Assembly (NCBI GenBank): GCA_016178785.1
Contig: JACOSO010000086.1
Location: 1 to 64,000 of the forward strand
From: Bacteroidota bacterium
GTDB lineage: Bacteria > Bacteroidota > Bacteroidia > Cytophagales > Cyclobacteriaceae
Length of the DNA: 64,000 nt
Direction of reading: 5' to 3'
Part shown: piece after piece, positions 26,682-35,529 of the stretch
Layout: each line of letters begins with the position of its first letter
How positions within the stretch are numbered: the first letter of the stretch is position 1
Made by a program: the position numbers and the translations under genes
The notes under the pieces: model-generated
Told to the model about the DNA's origin: nothing
Database searches by the model: none
Seen by the model: the letters and a program-made list of their open reading frames with translations, nothing else

Positions 26682-29600
26682 ATGGCTGAGGGGATAAAAA
26701 GCATCAATCAAAAAATTTCTTCTTTCAAGAGGAAGTATTATTTGAACCTTTTAACGCGCGGAGCCATTCTTGCACCCGCGCTTGCTCTTGGCTATTTTCT
26801 TATTGCAGTCTTGCTTGAGTACAATCTTTGGCTTGGGAAACCTGCACGCTTTTTAATTTTCGTTTTGTTTATTGGTCTTGTCCTATTTTCCATTTTATAC
26901 TTTTTTAAAAAACCCATCCAATGGTGGCTTTATAAAAAAGGATTGGGCGAGGAAGAAAGCGCGCGGATGATTGGCAATCATTTCCCTTCAGTAGCAGACA
27001 AATTGCTTAATATCATTCAGTTGTCTTCATCTAAGGAAAAAAATTCCCTGTTGAATGCAAGCATCGACCAGAAGTCCGGACTGCTTCAAAATGTTTCGTT
27101 CGAAAAAGCAGTTGATCTATCTGTAAACAAAAAGTATCTCCGTTATTTACTAGTGCCTTCTGCTGTGGTTCTTATTTTAATCTTTGTCGACAGCAGTATT
27201 TTCACAAAAAGCACGAACCGCATCGTGCAGTTCAATCAGGAGTTTTCTCCTCAAGCGCCATTTCATTTTGGCATCTCCAATAAAACACTTAGCGCTTTTT
27301 TCAATGAAGATTTTACCTTGGAAGTGTCATTGATTGGAGATGCCGTCCCTGAATCGGCATATCTTATTTCTGACAATCAACGATGGAAAATGGAAGACAT
27401 GGGCAGCGGAAAATTTCAATATGTTTTTGAAAAGCTACAGCACCCAATCAAATTTCAGATTGAGGCCTCCGGATTTTATTCTCCCTCTTATCAAATTGAA
27501 TTGAGCAACAGGCCGGAAGTCTCGCAAATCAAGATTTCACTTGGTTTTCCGCTATACATTGGTAAAAATGCTGAAGAGATCACAAATGCAGGAAATATTG
27601 AAATCCCTGAGGGAACACGAGTCATTTGGAAAATTAAAGCAGCACACACTTCACAAGCTCAAATCAACTTTGCTACCGGGGGCGCAGAACCAATGCAGCA
27701 AACAGATGATCATCTTTTTTCATTTGGAAAGAATTTCCGCAACAATGATCAATACACTATATCGCTGGAAAACGAATCGAGTAAAAACAAGGACCGCATT
27801 TCTTATACGATTGAGGTAATTAAAGATGAATATCCGCAAATCTCCGTTGAAACTTTGCGCGATTCGGTTTTGTTCAAGTCTATTCTGCTTGGTGGCCAAC
27901 TCAAAGACGACTATGGAATAAGTGAATTGAGGTTGATTTACATGATCAATCAAGATGATGCTCAAACTAAAAAGCAATTCGTCATAATTCCTTTAACTTC
28001 TGGCAGGGCTCAACAAAATTTTTTCCATTCGTGGAATATTGATTCGCTTCACCTGCAAGCAGGAGATAAACTGACTTACTATTTTGAAGTTTGGGACAAC
28101 GATGGGGTAAATGGGAGGAAATCAACGCGATCCTCTAGCTATCTCTTTTCTTTGCCGAGCGAAGAAGATCTGAAAATGGATATTGCCACTCAGCAAAATT
28201 CCACAGAAAATAAAATTGATAAAAGTGTTCAGAAGGCTAAAGAAATTAAGGAATCAATAAGCGAAGCACAGCAAAAATTGCGAGGCAAGCAAAGCCTGGA
28301 CTGGCAGGACAAAAAAATGCTGGAAGAACTGCTCAATCAAAAGGAGAAACTGGACAAGACAATTAATGATCTTCAGAAGGAGAATAAGTTGCTTGAGCAA
28401 AAAAAGGAGGCCTTCACTGAAGAGAATGAACGCATCAAAGAGAAATCAGAACAGATACAAAAGCTGATGGATGAACTTCTTGATGATGAAACTAAAAAAC
28501 TTTTTAACGAACTAGAGAAACTTTTAAAAGAAAATTCCGATGTCCAGCAAATGCAAAGATTACTTGAAAAGATGGATCGCAAAGAGATCAATCTTGAAAA
28601 AGAACTTGAGCGCACATTAGAATTATTCAAAGAACTTCAGTACGAATACAAGTTAGATCAGGCCATCAACGACATCCAGAAACAGGCTGAGAAACAAGAA
28701 AATCTTTTGAACGATACCAAGGAACTAGCTGGCGAAAAATCTGAAAAGACCAACCGGGAAAAATCTGATCAAAAAACCGAAAATAAAACTGAAGGTAGTC
28801 CTGACTCCAAAGAGAAGAAAACAAATGAGGATTTGGCCAAAGAACAAACTGAGTTAAAGGAGGATTTGAAAAAATTTGAGCAGTCCATTGAGGATTTGAA
28901 GAAGTTGGGAGATGAGTTGGATAAAGATGAGAGTGCTCCAAACAAAGAAGACTTCGATCAACTAGAAAATTCAGAGGAGCAGAGTAAGGAGTCTCTCGAG
29001 CAGAACAATCCTAAGCAATCGGTCGAGCCGCAGAAAAAATCACTTGACCAGATGAAGAAAATGCAAAAGCAACTTCAGCAAGCCCAGGGTTCCATGCAAA
29101 TGGAAATGGATGCACAGAATTTAGAGTCGCTGAGGCAAATTGTGCACGGGCTTATTAAACTCTCTTACGATCAAGAATCTTTGATGAAAGATTTCAACAG
29201 CATTCAGCAGTCCGATCCAAAATACCTTCAGATTTCCCAAGGTCAGATTAACTTGCAAAACGACTCTAAAGTACTGGAAGACAGCTTGTTAGTACTTGCA
29301 AAAAAAGATCCGTTTATGGGTAATATTGTAACCCGAGAGATTGGTGAACTCAACGACCACATGGCTAAAGCTGTGAATCATATCAAAGAACGACACAAAA
29401 GCAATGCAGCTTCAGAGATGCAATTTTCAATGTCAAAGATTAACAACCTTGCACTGCTGCTCGATGATCACTTTGAGGCAATGATGAGCATGATTGCCAA
29501 GGCATCGAGTGGTGGAAAGGGCAAACCAAAAAAAGGTAAGGACTCCAAGCCTGGCTTTGGTCAGATGCAAAAAGAATTAAATGATCAAATTCAAAAGTTG

Positions 29601-30044
29601 AAGGGTAATCAGAAACTTGGACGACAATATTCAGAAGAGCTCGCAAAATTAGCAGCAGAGCAGGAGCGAATCAGAAGGGCCCTTCAGGAAATGTCTGAAA
29701 AAATGAAAAAGGAAGGTGGAACCGGGATTGGAAATGACATCCCCTCCAAAATGGAGCAAACTGAAATGGACTTAGTAAATAAAAACATAACCGAGCAAAC
29801 TATTAGACGTCAGAGCGAGATCCTAACGAGGCTACTGGAAGCAGAAAAATCAATGCGCGAGAGAGATCTAGACAATGAAAGAAAAGGGGAGACTGCCAGA
29901 GATTACACTCATGAAATTCCTCCTGCTTTTGAAGAATATTTAAGATTAAAGGAAAAAGAAGTAGAATTGCTGAAAACGTTGCCACCAAGGCTGTTCCCTT
30001 ATTACAAGAAAGAAGTGACCGATTATTTCAAGCGTATCAACTGA
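26682..30044 (+). CDS. DUF4175-family large membrane coiled-coil protein
   Basis: A 1120-residue protein. Three hydrophobic segments (about 28-50, 62-85 and 155-172) anchor a predicted extracytoplasmic beta-rich region (about 180-500), followed by about 450 residues of Lys/Glu/Gln-rich coiled coil and a C-terminal helical tail ending PYYKKEVTDYFKRIN. This is the architecture of the DUF4175 family, common in Bacteroidota and Alphaproteobacteria and sometimes labelled ATPase although no P-loop is visible here. Its function is not known. It heads a plus-strand run with the RsbW-like gene 4 bases after its stop, then ybeY and mnmG. Confidence 0.83.
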   Translation: MAEGIKSINQKISSFKRKYYLNLLTRGAILAPALALGYFLIAVLLEYNLWLGKPARFLIFVLFIGLVLFSILYFFKKPIQWWLYKKGLGEEESARMIGNHFPSVADKLLNIIQLSSSKEKNSLLNASIDQKSGLLQNVSFEKAVDLSVNKKYLRYLLVPSAVVLILIFVDSSIFTKSTNRIVQFNQEFSPQAPFHFGISNKTLSAFFNEDFTLEVSLIGDAVPESAYLISDNQRWKMEDMGSGKFQYVFEKLQHPIKFQIEASGFYSPSYQIELSNRPEVSQIKISLGFPLYIGKNAEEITNAGNIEIPEGTRVIWKIKAAHTSQAQINFATGGAEPMQQTDDHLFSFGKNFRNNDQYTISLENESSKNKDRISYTIEVIKDEYPQISVETLRDSVLFKSILLGGQLKDDYGISELRLIYMINQDDAQTKKQFVIIPLTSGRAQQNFFHSWNIDSLHLQAGDKLTYYFEVWDNDGVNGRKSTRSSSYLFSLPSEEDLKMDIATQQNSTENKIDKSVQKAKEIKESISEAQQKLRGKQSLDWQDKKMLEELLNQKEKLDKTINDLQKENKLLEQKKEAFTEENERIKEKSEQIQKLMDELLDDETKKLFNELEKLLKENSDVQQMQRLLEKMDRKEINLEKELERTLELFKELQYEYKLDQAINDIQKQAEKQENLLNDTKELAGEKSEKTNREKSDQKTENKTEGSPDSKEKKTNEDLAKEQTELKEDLKKFEQSIEDLKKLGDELDKDESAPNKEDFDQLENSEEQSKESLEQNNPKQSVEPQKKSLDQMKKMQKQLQQAQGSMQMEMDAQNLESLRQIVHGLIKLSYDQESLMKDFNSIQQSDPKYLQISQGQINLQNDSKVLEDSLLVLAKKDPFMGNIVTREIGELNDHMAKAVNHIKERHKSNAASEMQFSMSKINNLALLLDDHFEAMMSMIAKASSGGKGKPKKGKDSKPGFGQMQKELNDQIQKLKGNQKLGRQYSEELAKLAAEQERIRRALQEMSEKMKKEGGTGIGNDIPSKMEQTEMDLVNKNITEQTIRRQSEILTRLLEAEKSMRERDLDNERKGETARDYTHEIPPAFEEYLRLKEKEVELLKTLPPRLFPYYKKEVTDYFKRIN

Positions 30045-30048
30045 ATTA

Positions 30049-30453
30049 GTGAAAAACATCAGCATTCAAATTCCATCTCTTTCCGAAAACATCCGGATTA
30101 TTGAGAGCTTCATAGACAATGCCAAGGAGAAGTATCGGCTCAATGACGATATCTATGGCAACATTATGATCGCTGTAACAGAAGCGGTAAACAATGCCAT
30201 TAGGCACGGCAATAAAGACAACTCCTCTAAAAACGTTACCCTTTCTCTTTCATTGGAAGATGGGCTCATAAAATTCAAGGTTCAAGATGAAGGCGATGGC
30301 TTTAATTATCATCATCTCCCAGACCCAACCGCACCCGAAAACATTTCAAAACCAGGAGGAAGAGGAATATTTCTAATGAAGCATCTTTCTGACGAAGTTG
30401 ATTTCAAGGAAAATGGCAAGGTGGTTGAGCTAAGCTTTTACATGAATGCCTAA
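30049..30453 (+). CDS. RsbW-like ATP-binding protein (serine kinase/anti-sigma type)
   Basis: A 134-residue GHKL ATPase-fold protein of the RsbW/SpoIIAB type. The N box is EAVNNAIRHGN near residues 45-55, the G1 box DEGDGF near 81 and the G2 box GGRGIFLMKHL near 104. It starts at a GTG just after the DUF4175 stop; no ATG lies near the conserved N-terminus. Relatives phosphorylate anti-anti-sigma factors, but no STAS-domain partner or sigma factor is nearby, so its target is unknown. Its stop overlaps the ybeY start in TAATG. Confidence 0.85.
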   Translation: MKNISIQIPSLSENIRIIESFIDNAKEKYRLNDDIYGNIMIAVTEAVNNAIRHGNKDNSSKNVTLSLSLEDGLIKFKVQDEGDGFNYHHLPDPTAPENISKPGGRGIFLMKHLSDEVDFKENGKVVELSFYMNA

Positions 30454-30893
30454 TGCCTATTCGATTCTTTTGCGAAGAAATCGAATTCAAAATTTCAAAC
30501 CCGAAGAAGGTCAAAGATTGGCTAAGACAATCTGCCAGTCGTGAAAGAAGGGAAATAGGGGAGATCAATTATGTCTTTTGTTCCGACCAATATCTTCTTA
30601 AGCTCAATCAACAATATCTAAATCATAAGACCCTTACAGACATTATCACGTTTGATTATTCAGAGGGAAAAACTGTTTCTGGTGAAATCTACATGAGTAT
30701 TGAAAGAGTGACTGAAAACTCTGCAAAATTTGGCTGTGAATTTGAAGATGAGTTGCACAGAGTTATGATACATGGAGCCCTCCACCTATGCGGATACAAA
30801 GACAAAAGCTCGTCAGATAAAACTCTAATGCGCAAAAAGGAAGATGCTTACCTATCTTTACGAAAAAAAGTGTTCCACGTGAAACGATCCTAA
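30453..30893 (+). CDS. ybeY: Endoribonuclease YbeY (rRNA maturation factor)
   Basis: A 146-residue YbeY, a metal-dependent single-strand RNase for 16S rRNA 3' maturation and ribosome quality control. The zinc motif reads HGALHLCGYKD, with H107 and H111 intact and Asp at the third position instead of the usual His; I recall this variant from other Bacteroidota, so it probably does not mean loss of function. The start codon shares a base with the preceding stop (TAATG). The last codons (FHVKR) are the translated form of a parS site that overlaps the gene's 3' end. Confidence 0.92.
   Translation: MPIRFFCEEIEFKISNPKKVKDWLRQSASRERREIGEINYVFCSDQYLLKLNQQYLNHKTLTDIITFDYSEGKTVSGEIYMSIERVTENSAKFGCEFEDELHRVMIHGALHLCGYKDKSSSDKTLMRKKEDAYLSLRKKVFHVKRS
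30871..30886. other. parS centromere-like site 1 (ParB binding)
   Basis: TGTTCCACGTGAAACG. It matches the widely conserved bacterial parS consensus TGTTNCACGTGAAACA at every position except the last base. It lies inside the 3' end of ybeY and is translated as FHVKR. A second copy lies 39 bases downstream. ParB-CTP clamps load at such sites to segregate the origin region. Confidence 0.88.
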
Positions 30894-30909
30894 GCATGGC
30901 TTGGTTCTG

Positions 30910-30925
30910 TGTTCCACGTGAAACC
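30910..30925. other. parS centromere-like site 2 (ParB binding)
   Basis: TGTTCCACGTGAAACC, a second copy in the same orientation, identical to the first over 15 bases and differing only in the final one. It lies in the 43-base gap between ybeY and mnmG, 11 bases before the mnmG ATG, so ParB binding could also affect mnmG expression. Confidence 0.88.
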
Positions 30926-30936
30926 TAAAAAATCGA

Positions 30937-32799
30937 ATGTTTCCTGAATATGATGTTATAGTTGTTGGTGCTGGACATGCTGGCTGTGAAGCTGCTGCTG
31001 CTGCTGCTAATATGGGTTCCAAGGTTCTATTGGTTACAATGAACATGCAGACTATTGGTCAAATGTCATGTAATCCTGCAATGGGAGGGGTGGCTAAGGG
31101 GCAGATCGTTAGAGAGATTGATGCACTAGGTGGATATTCTGGGATCGTTTCAGATAAGTCGATGATCCAATTTAGGATGCTTAATCGCTCCAAGGGGCCC
31201 GCCATGTGGAGCCCAAGAACTCAGAATGATAGGGCCAGATTTGCAGAAGAGTGGCGATTGGCACTTGAAAGAACACCAAACGTAGATTTCTGGCAAGAGA
31301 TTGTCTCTGGTCTCGTTATCAAAAATGGAAGAGTAGTCGGAGTAAAAACCGGCCTTGGTTTGGAAATCAATGGAAAATCGGTGGTACTTACTAACGGAAC
31401 TTTCTTAAACGGCAAAATTCATATTGGCGAGAAAAACTTTGGCGGTGGCAGAACAGCTGAAAAAGCCGCTACAGGAATTACCGAACAGTTAATCGAAATA
31501 GGGTTCGAATCAGGAAGGATGAAGACGGGAACCCCTCCTAGGGTGGATGGAAGGTCTTTGAATTATCAATTAATGGCAGAACAACCTGGCGATGAAAACC
31601 CAGGCAAGTTTTCATATACTTCTACATCTCCTCTTGAAAAGCAACAAAGCTGTTGGATTACATATACCAATGAGGAAGTCCACTCTGTCCTTGAAACTGG
31701 GTTTGACAAATCACCTATGTTCCAAGGGAGAATCAAGGGGCTTGGACCCAGGTACTGCCCTTCAATTGAGGATAAAATCAATCGCTTTGCTGATCGTGAA
31801 AGACATCAAATATTTGTAGAACCTGAGGGGTGGAGTACGATCGAGGTATATGTAAATGGGTTTTCCACTTCACTACCTGAAAATATTCAGTATAGCGCTC
31901 TTAAAAAGATACCAGGGTTCGAAAATGTGAGGATGTTCCGGCCAGGCTATGCTATTGAGTATGATTTCTTTCCACCAACTCAATTAAAGACTTCTTTAGA
32001 AACACAACTAATTGATAATCTGTATTTTGCAGGCCAAATTAATGGCACAACCGGTTATGAAGAAGCTGCTTGCCAGGGTCTGATGGCCGGCATCAATGCA
32101 CATAATAAAGTGCATAATAAAGAGCCATTTGTCTTAAAAAGATCGGAGGCTTACATAGGCGTACTGATCGATGATCTTGTCAATAAGGGTACTCAAGAGC
32201 CCTATAGAATGTTTACTAGTCGTGCTGAGTATAGAATCCTGCTTCGTCAGGACAATGCAGATCTTCGATTGACCGAGCTCGGCTCCAAAATTGGATTGGC
32301 TAGCGAAGAGAGATACAATTGTGTTCAAAACAAAAGAAAAGAAATTCAAGCCCTATTGGGCGAGCTTAAAAACTTGCGTGCAATTCCTCAAGAAGTGAAT
32401 GAGGGGTTAACTTCTTTGAACACCTCATCCTTAGAGGAAAAAATTCCCTTGATCAATCTTCTTAAAAGACCTGAGGTTGGAATTAAAGAATTGAAAAACC
32501 TGAATACTGATATCGGAAGAACATTAAATAAATATTCCGAAGAAGTCTTGGAGCAAGCAGAAATAATAGTGAAGTACGAACCATACATAGACCGTGAGCA
32601 AAAGCTCGCTGAAAAAATTGAGAGCTTGGAAGACTACAAAATCAAACCCGACTTTGATTATGACCGCGTGAAAGCTTTGTCTTCAGAAGCGCGTGAAAAA
32701 TTGAAAAAGATCAAACCCGAAACGATTGGGCAGATGTCGCGCATTAGCGGTGTGTCTCCTGCAGATGTTTCAGTATTAAGTGTTTATTTGGGCAAATGA
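30937..32799 (+). CDS. mnmG: tRNA uridine-5-carboxymethylaminomethyl modification enzyme MnmG (GidA)
   Basis: A 620-residue MnmG, which with MnmE adds the carboxymethylaminomethyl group to wobble uridine 34 of several tRNAs, using FAD, NADH and methylene-tetrahydrofolate. The FAD-binding VVGAGHAGCEAAAAAANMG is at the N-terminus. The blocks MSCNPAMGGVAKG and GRMKTGTPPRVDGRS are the GidA signatures, and the helical C-terminal domain that binds MnmE and tRNA is complete (to RISGVSPADVSVLSVYLG). The two parS sites just upstream recall the frequent linkage of gidA with chromosome origins. The stop overlaps the next start in ATGA. Confidence 0.97.
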   Translation: MFPEYDVIVVGAGHAGCEAAAAAANMGSKVLLVTMNMQTIGQMSCNPAMGGVAKGQIVREIDALGGYSGIVSDKSMIQFRMLNRSKGPAMWSPRTQNDRARFAEEWRLALERTPNVDFWQEIVSGLVIKNGRVVGVKTGLGLEINGKSVVLTNGTFLNGKIHIGEKNFGGGRTAEKAATGITEQLIEIGFESGRMKTGTPPRVDGRSLNYQLMAEQPGDENPGKFSYTSTSPLEKQQSCWITYTNEEVHSVLETGFDKSPMFQGRIKGLGPRYCPSIEDKINRFADRERHQIFVEPEGWSTIEVYVNGFSTSLPENIQYSALKKIPGFENVRMFRPGYAIEYDFFPPTQLKTSLETQLIDNLYFAGQINGTTGYEEAACQGLMAGINAHNKVHNKEPFVLKRSEAYIGVLIDDLVNKGTQEPYRMFTSRAEYRILLRQDNADLRLTELGSKIGLASEERYNCVQNKRKEIQALLGELKNLRAIPQEVNEGLTSLNTSSLEEKIPLINLLKRPEVGIKELKNLNTDIGRTLNKYSEEVLEQAEIIVKYEPYIDREQKLAEKIESLEDYKIKPDFDYDRVKALSSEAREKLKKIKPETIGQMSRISGVSPADVSVLSVYLGK

Positions 32800-33680
32800 T
32801 TACTCTTTCCACTTGCCCGATCTGCTCAGGCAATAATTTCGTTGACTTCCTTATTTGTAAAGATCACACCACTTCGTGTGAAAATTTCTCTCTGAAAAAA
32901 TGTGGGACTTGTGAATTCACCTTCACAGATCCAAAACCTGACGAGCAGTCAATCGGTAAATACTATCAGTCGGACAAATACATTTCTCACACCGGAGGGC
33001 AAAAAAAACTTCTTGATTCCATCTATTTACTCGCCAGAAAAATTGCACTCACCAACAAGCGCAGACTCGTAGAAGAAAAATTTAATGGAAAATCCGTCCT
33101 TGATTTCGGCTGTGGCACAGGCGAATTCCTCAAAGAAATGAAGGATCACGGATGGAGAATTGCAGGGGTTGAGCCTTCGCAAAAGGCGAATGAGAAAGCA
33201 TTTCTAACCACTAACAACAAAATATATAAATCACTTTCTGAAATTCAGGAATCAAACTTTGATGTAATTACGCTATGGCATGTCCTGGAACATCTTCATG
33301 ATTTAAACGGCTCGTTGCGGAAGTTTTTTGATTTGTTAAAAGAGTCTGGCACAATTTTCATTGCAGTTCCAAACATGCAGTCCTACGATGCACAATTTTA
33401 CAAATCGTTTTGGGCTGGTTATGATGTACCAAGACACTTGTGGCATTTCAATCAGGAAAATATGAAGAAGCTCCTTGAAAATAATGGCTTTATACTCTCA
33501 GGAGTTATTCCTATGAAAATGGATTCCTATTACGTTTCACTCTTGAGTGAATCTTACAAACATCCTGACCAACCTAAATTCATTAACCTGATCAAAGCAT
33601 TTAATCGGGGGCTAGTTTCAAACTTGAAAGCAAAAAAATCCTCAAACTACTCCAGCCTGATTTATATTGCGAGGAGATGA
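32796..33680 (+). CDS. Class I SAM-dependent methyltransferase with N-terminal zinc ribbon
   Basis: A 294-residue protein: an N-terminal zinc-ribbon-like region with C7/C10 and C36/C39, then a Methyltransf_11/23-type domain with the SAM loop VLDFGCGTGEFL near 101-112, acidic IAGVEPS, and LWHVLEHLHDL. This layout is seen in methyltransferases of polysaccharide or secondary-metabolite clusters and in several uncharacterised Bacteroidota proteins. The substrate is unknown. It is translationally coupled on both sides: ATGA overlaps join it to mnmG upstream and to the Ig-like lipoprotein gene downstream. Confidence 0.86.
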   Translation: MITLSTCPICSGNNFVDFLICKDHTTSCENFSLKKCGTCEFTFTDPKPDEQSIGKYYQSDKYISHTGGQKKLLDSIYLLARKIALTNKRRLVEEKFNGKSVLDFGCGTGEFLKEMKDHGWRIAGVEPSQKANEKAFLTTNNKIYKSLSEIQESNFDVITLWHVLEHLHDLNGSLRKFFDLLKESGTIFIAVPNMQSYDAQFYKSFWAGYDVPRHLWHFNQENMKKLLENNGFILSGVIPMKMDSYYVSLLSESYKHPDQPKFINLIKAFNRGLVSNLKAKKSSNYSSLIYIARR

Positions 33681-35287
33681 AAAAGCTCATTTTTATTTTC
33701 ATTGTCATTTTCCTGTGGCAATGTGCACGTCAATCAATGCCGGCCGGTGGCCCTCAAGACAAAACACCCCCCGAACTTCTATCCTCCATTCCATCAAATA
33801 GTGAAAAGAATTTTAAGGGAAAAACAATCGAGCTAACCTTCGATGAGTTGGTAAAATTGAAAGATCCCCAGGAAGAAATTATTATAACACCTTCAGTAGG
33901 CTCGAAAACAAAATTTAACGCCAAAAAAAATAAAATTGTAATCTTACCTGAGAGGAATTGGAAAGATAGCACAACGTATAGCATCGCATTTCGTAGTGGC
34001 ATTCAAGATGTGAATGAGAGCAACGCAGTTGAGGATCTTCATCTTGCTTTTAGCACAGGGCCCTCTATAGACTCTCTCCAAATTCTTGGGTCCGTTTATG
34101 AATTATTCAGAGATAAAATTCCCGAAAAAATTACGGTTGCCGTTTACCAATCCGATACTTTTGACATTTTCAAGCATAAGCCTACCTACTTTAGCAAGAC
34201 AAATAAAAGTGGCGCGTTCTCATTGCAAAATCTGAAAGCTGGAAAGTATTTCATCTATGCCTTTGACGACAAAAACAAAAACTTTAAAGTAGATAGCAAG
34301 TCAGAGCGCTTCGGCTTCCTTAACCAGGAAATAAATCTTCCTGAAAAAAAAGACTCTCTGCATATCGCAATCTTCCACGTTGACGCAAGGCCGATAAAGA
34401 TTACTAGTGTGCGAAACACGAATTCGATCTCGATGATCAGATTCAACAAACAACTCGATGCGGTGCGGTTAAAAAGTGAAACGTCCCCATTAATTTATAC
34501 TTACGGTGACCTTCATTCTGAAATTGTACTCTACAAAGAATTTGACAAAAGGGACTCTTTGCTAATAAATGTACATGCCTTTGACAGTGTGCAACAGGAA
34601 CTTGACACAGCAGTTTACATCAAGTACACAGACAGCAAAAAACTTGACGAGAAATTTAAATTGAGCGACTGGCAAACCACCTTTGATACGGAGACAAAAA
34701 AATTCGAAGCACAAACAACACTTAGCAAATTATTGCTATCCATCAATTTCGACAGTACATACATTCAAATCGACACTACCAATTTTCAACTTATTAAACC
34801 AAGTGAAATAAAATTTGATACTCTAAACAAACTCTTGAAAATCAACACTACATTGAAGATAGCAGACAAGGAAAATATTCCGAAACCAGTCTTGCTTCTT
34901 GGCAAAGGAGCCATAGTTTCCATTGACAACGACTCTACCAAAGCTCAAGAGATAAAAATCAATATTCCCAAACCAAAAGATACAGGCATACTTTCTTTAG
35001 AGATAAATACAAAAGAAAGTCATTTCGAGGTTCAACTGCTAAGCTCAAACGGAACTCTAATCAAGTCTTTCCGTGATTTGAAAAAATATACCTTCAAATA
35101 TCTTGCTCCAGGTGAATATAAAATTTCGGTAATTGTAGATACCAACAATAATGGTAAATGGGATGCAGGAACCATCTATAAAAAGGCTGAGCCTGAAAAA
35201 GTTATTCTATATAAGAATTCTGAAAACAAATTCACGTTTCCCATAAGGGCCAATTGGGAGGTTGGTCCCTTGGTGATAACCTTCTGA
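33677..35287 (+). CDS. Ig-like (Big_5) domain lipoprotein
   Basis: A 536-residue lipoprotein. The signal peptide ends at Cys16 (LWQCARQ), followed by MPAGGPQDKTPPELLSSIPS, the standard opening of Bacteroidota lipoproteins with a Big_5/SbsA Ig-like domain (about residues 25-125). The remainder is beta-rich. Two Asp/Asn-rich loops, DDKNKNFKVD and DTNNNGKWD, look like calcium-binding turns within carboxypeptidase-regulatory-like repeats. It is presumably at the outer membrane or cell surface, with unknown partner. It overlaps the methyltransferase stop by four bases. Confidence 0.82.
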   Translation: MKKLIFIFIVIFLWQCARQSMPAGGPQDKTPPELLSSIPSNSEKNFKGKTIELTFDELVKLKDPQEEIIITPSVGSKTKFNAKKNKIVILPERNWKDSTTYSIAFRSGIQDVNESNAVEDLHLAFSTGPSIDSLQILGSVYELFRDKIPEKITVAVYQSDTFDIFKHKPTYFSKTNKSGAFSLQNLKAGKYFIYAFDDKNKNFKVDSKSERFGFLNQEINLPEKKDSLHIAIFHVDARPIKITSVRNTNSISMIRFNKQLDAVRLKSETSPLIYTYGDLHSEIVLYKEFDKRDSLLINVHAFDSVQQELDTAVYIKYTDSKKLDEKFKLSDWQTTFDTETKKFEAQTTLSKLLLSINFDSTYIQIDTTNFQLIKPSEIKFDTLNKLLKINTTLKIADKENIPKPVLLLGKGAIVSIDNDSTKAQEIKINIPKPKDTGILSLEINTKESHFEVQLLSSNGTLIKSFRDLKKYTFKYLAPGEYKISVIVDTNNNGKWDAGTIYKKAEPEKVILYKNSENKFTFPIRANWEVGPLVITF

Positions 35288-35529
35288 CAAGTTGTGGATA
35301 GATATGGAAAACTTAAGCTCAATTTCTTTAGTCATGAATCAAGTCAAAAATTATCTGTTTTTTAAGAGATACTCCACAATGTGGTATTGTTCAAAAATTG
35401 ATCAACAATCCACAAACCACTTGTTGAAATTCCTCTATAATTCAGGAATCAAAACCTTAACTTTAAATTATTCAACAAAGCTCACTTGACAACGTTGATT
35501 AGTAGGAATTCCACAATTCAACAGCACTA
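35288..35529. other. AT-rich gene-free stretch with DnaA-box-like motifs
   Basis: 242 bases without a credible gene. It contains TGTGGATAG at 35293-35301 (8 of 9 bases of the reverse-complement DnaA box), the 11-base palindrome CCACAATGTGG at 35374-35384, CAATCCACA at 35406-35414 (7 of 9) and a further TCCACA at 35510-35515. It is AT-rich and lies 4.4 kb from the parS pair. This could be a replication origin or simply the promoter region of the TPR gene. Confidence 0.3.

Noticed and set aside
30858-31046. Minus-strand 62-codon frame containing FHVEH twice
   Set aside because: It is the antisense reading of the two parS sites and of the start of mnmG, with Ala repeats mirroring the FAD-binding loop; no independent coding evidence.
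35292-35489. 65-codon plus-strand frame in the AT-rich spacer
   Set aside because: No protein-like pattern, rich in Leu/Asn/Ser from AT bias; the spacer is better read as regulatory or origin-like DNA.
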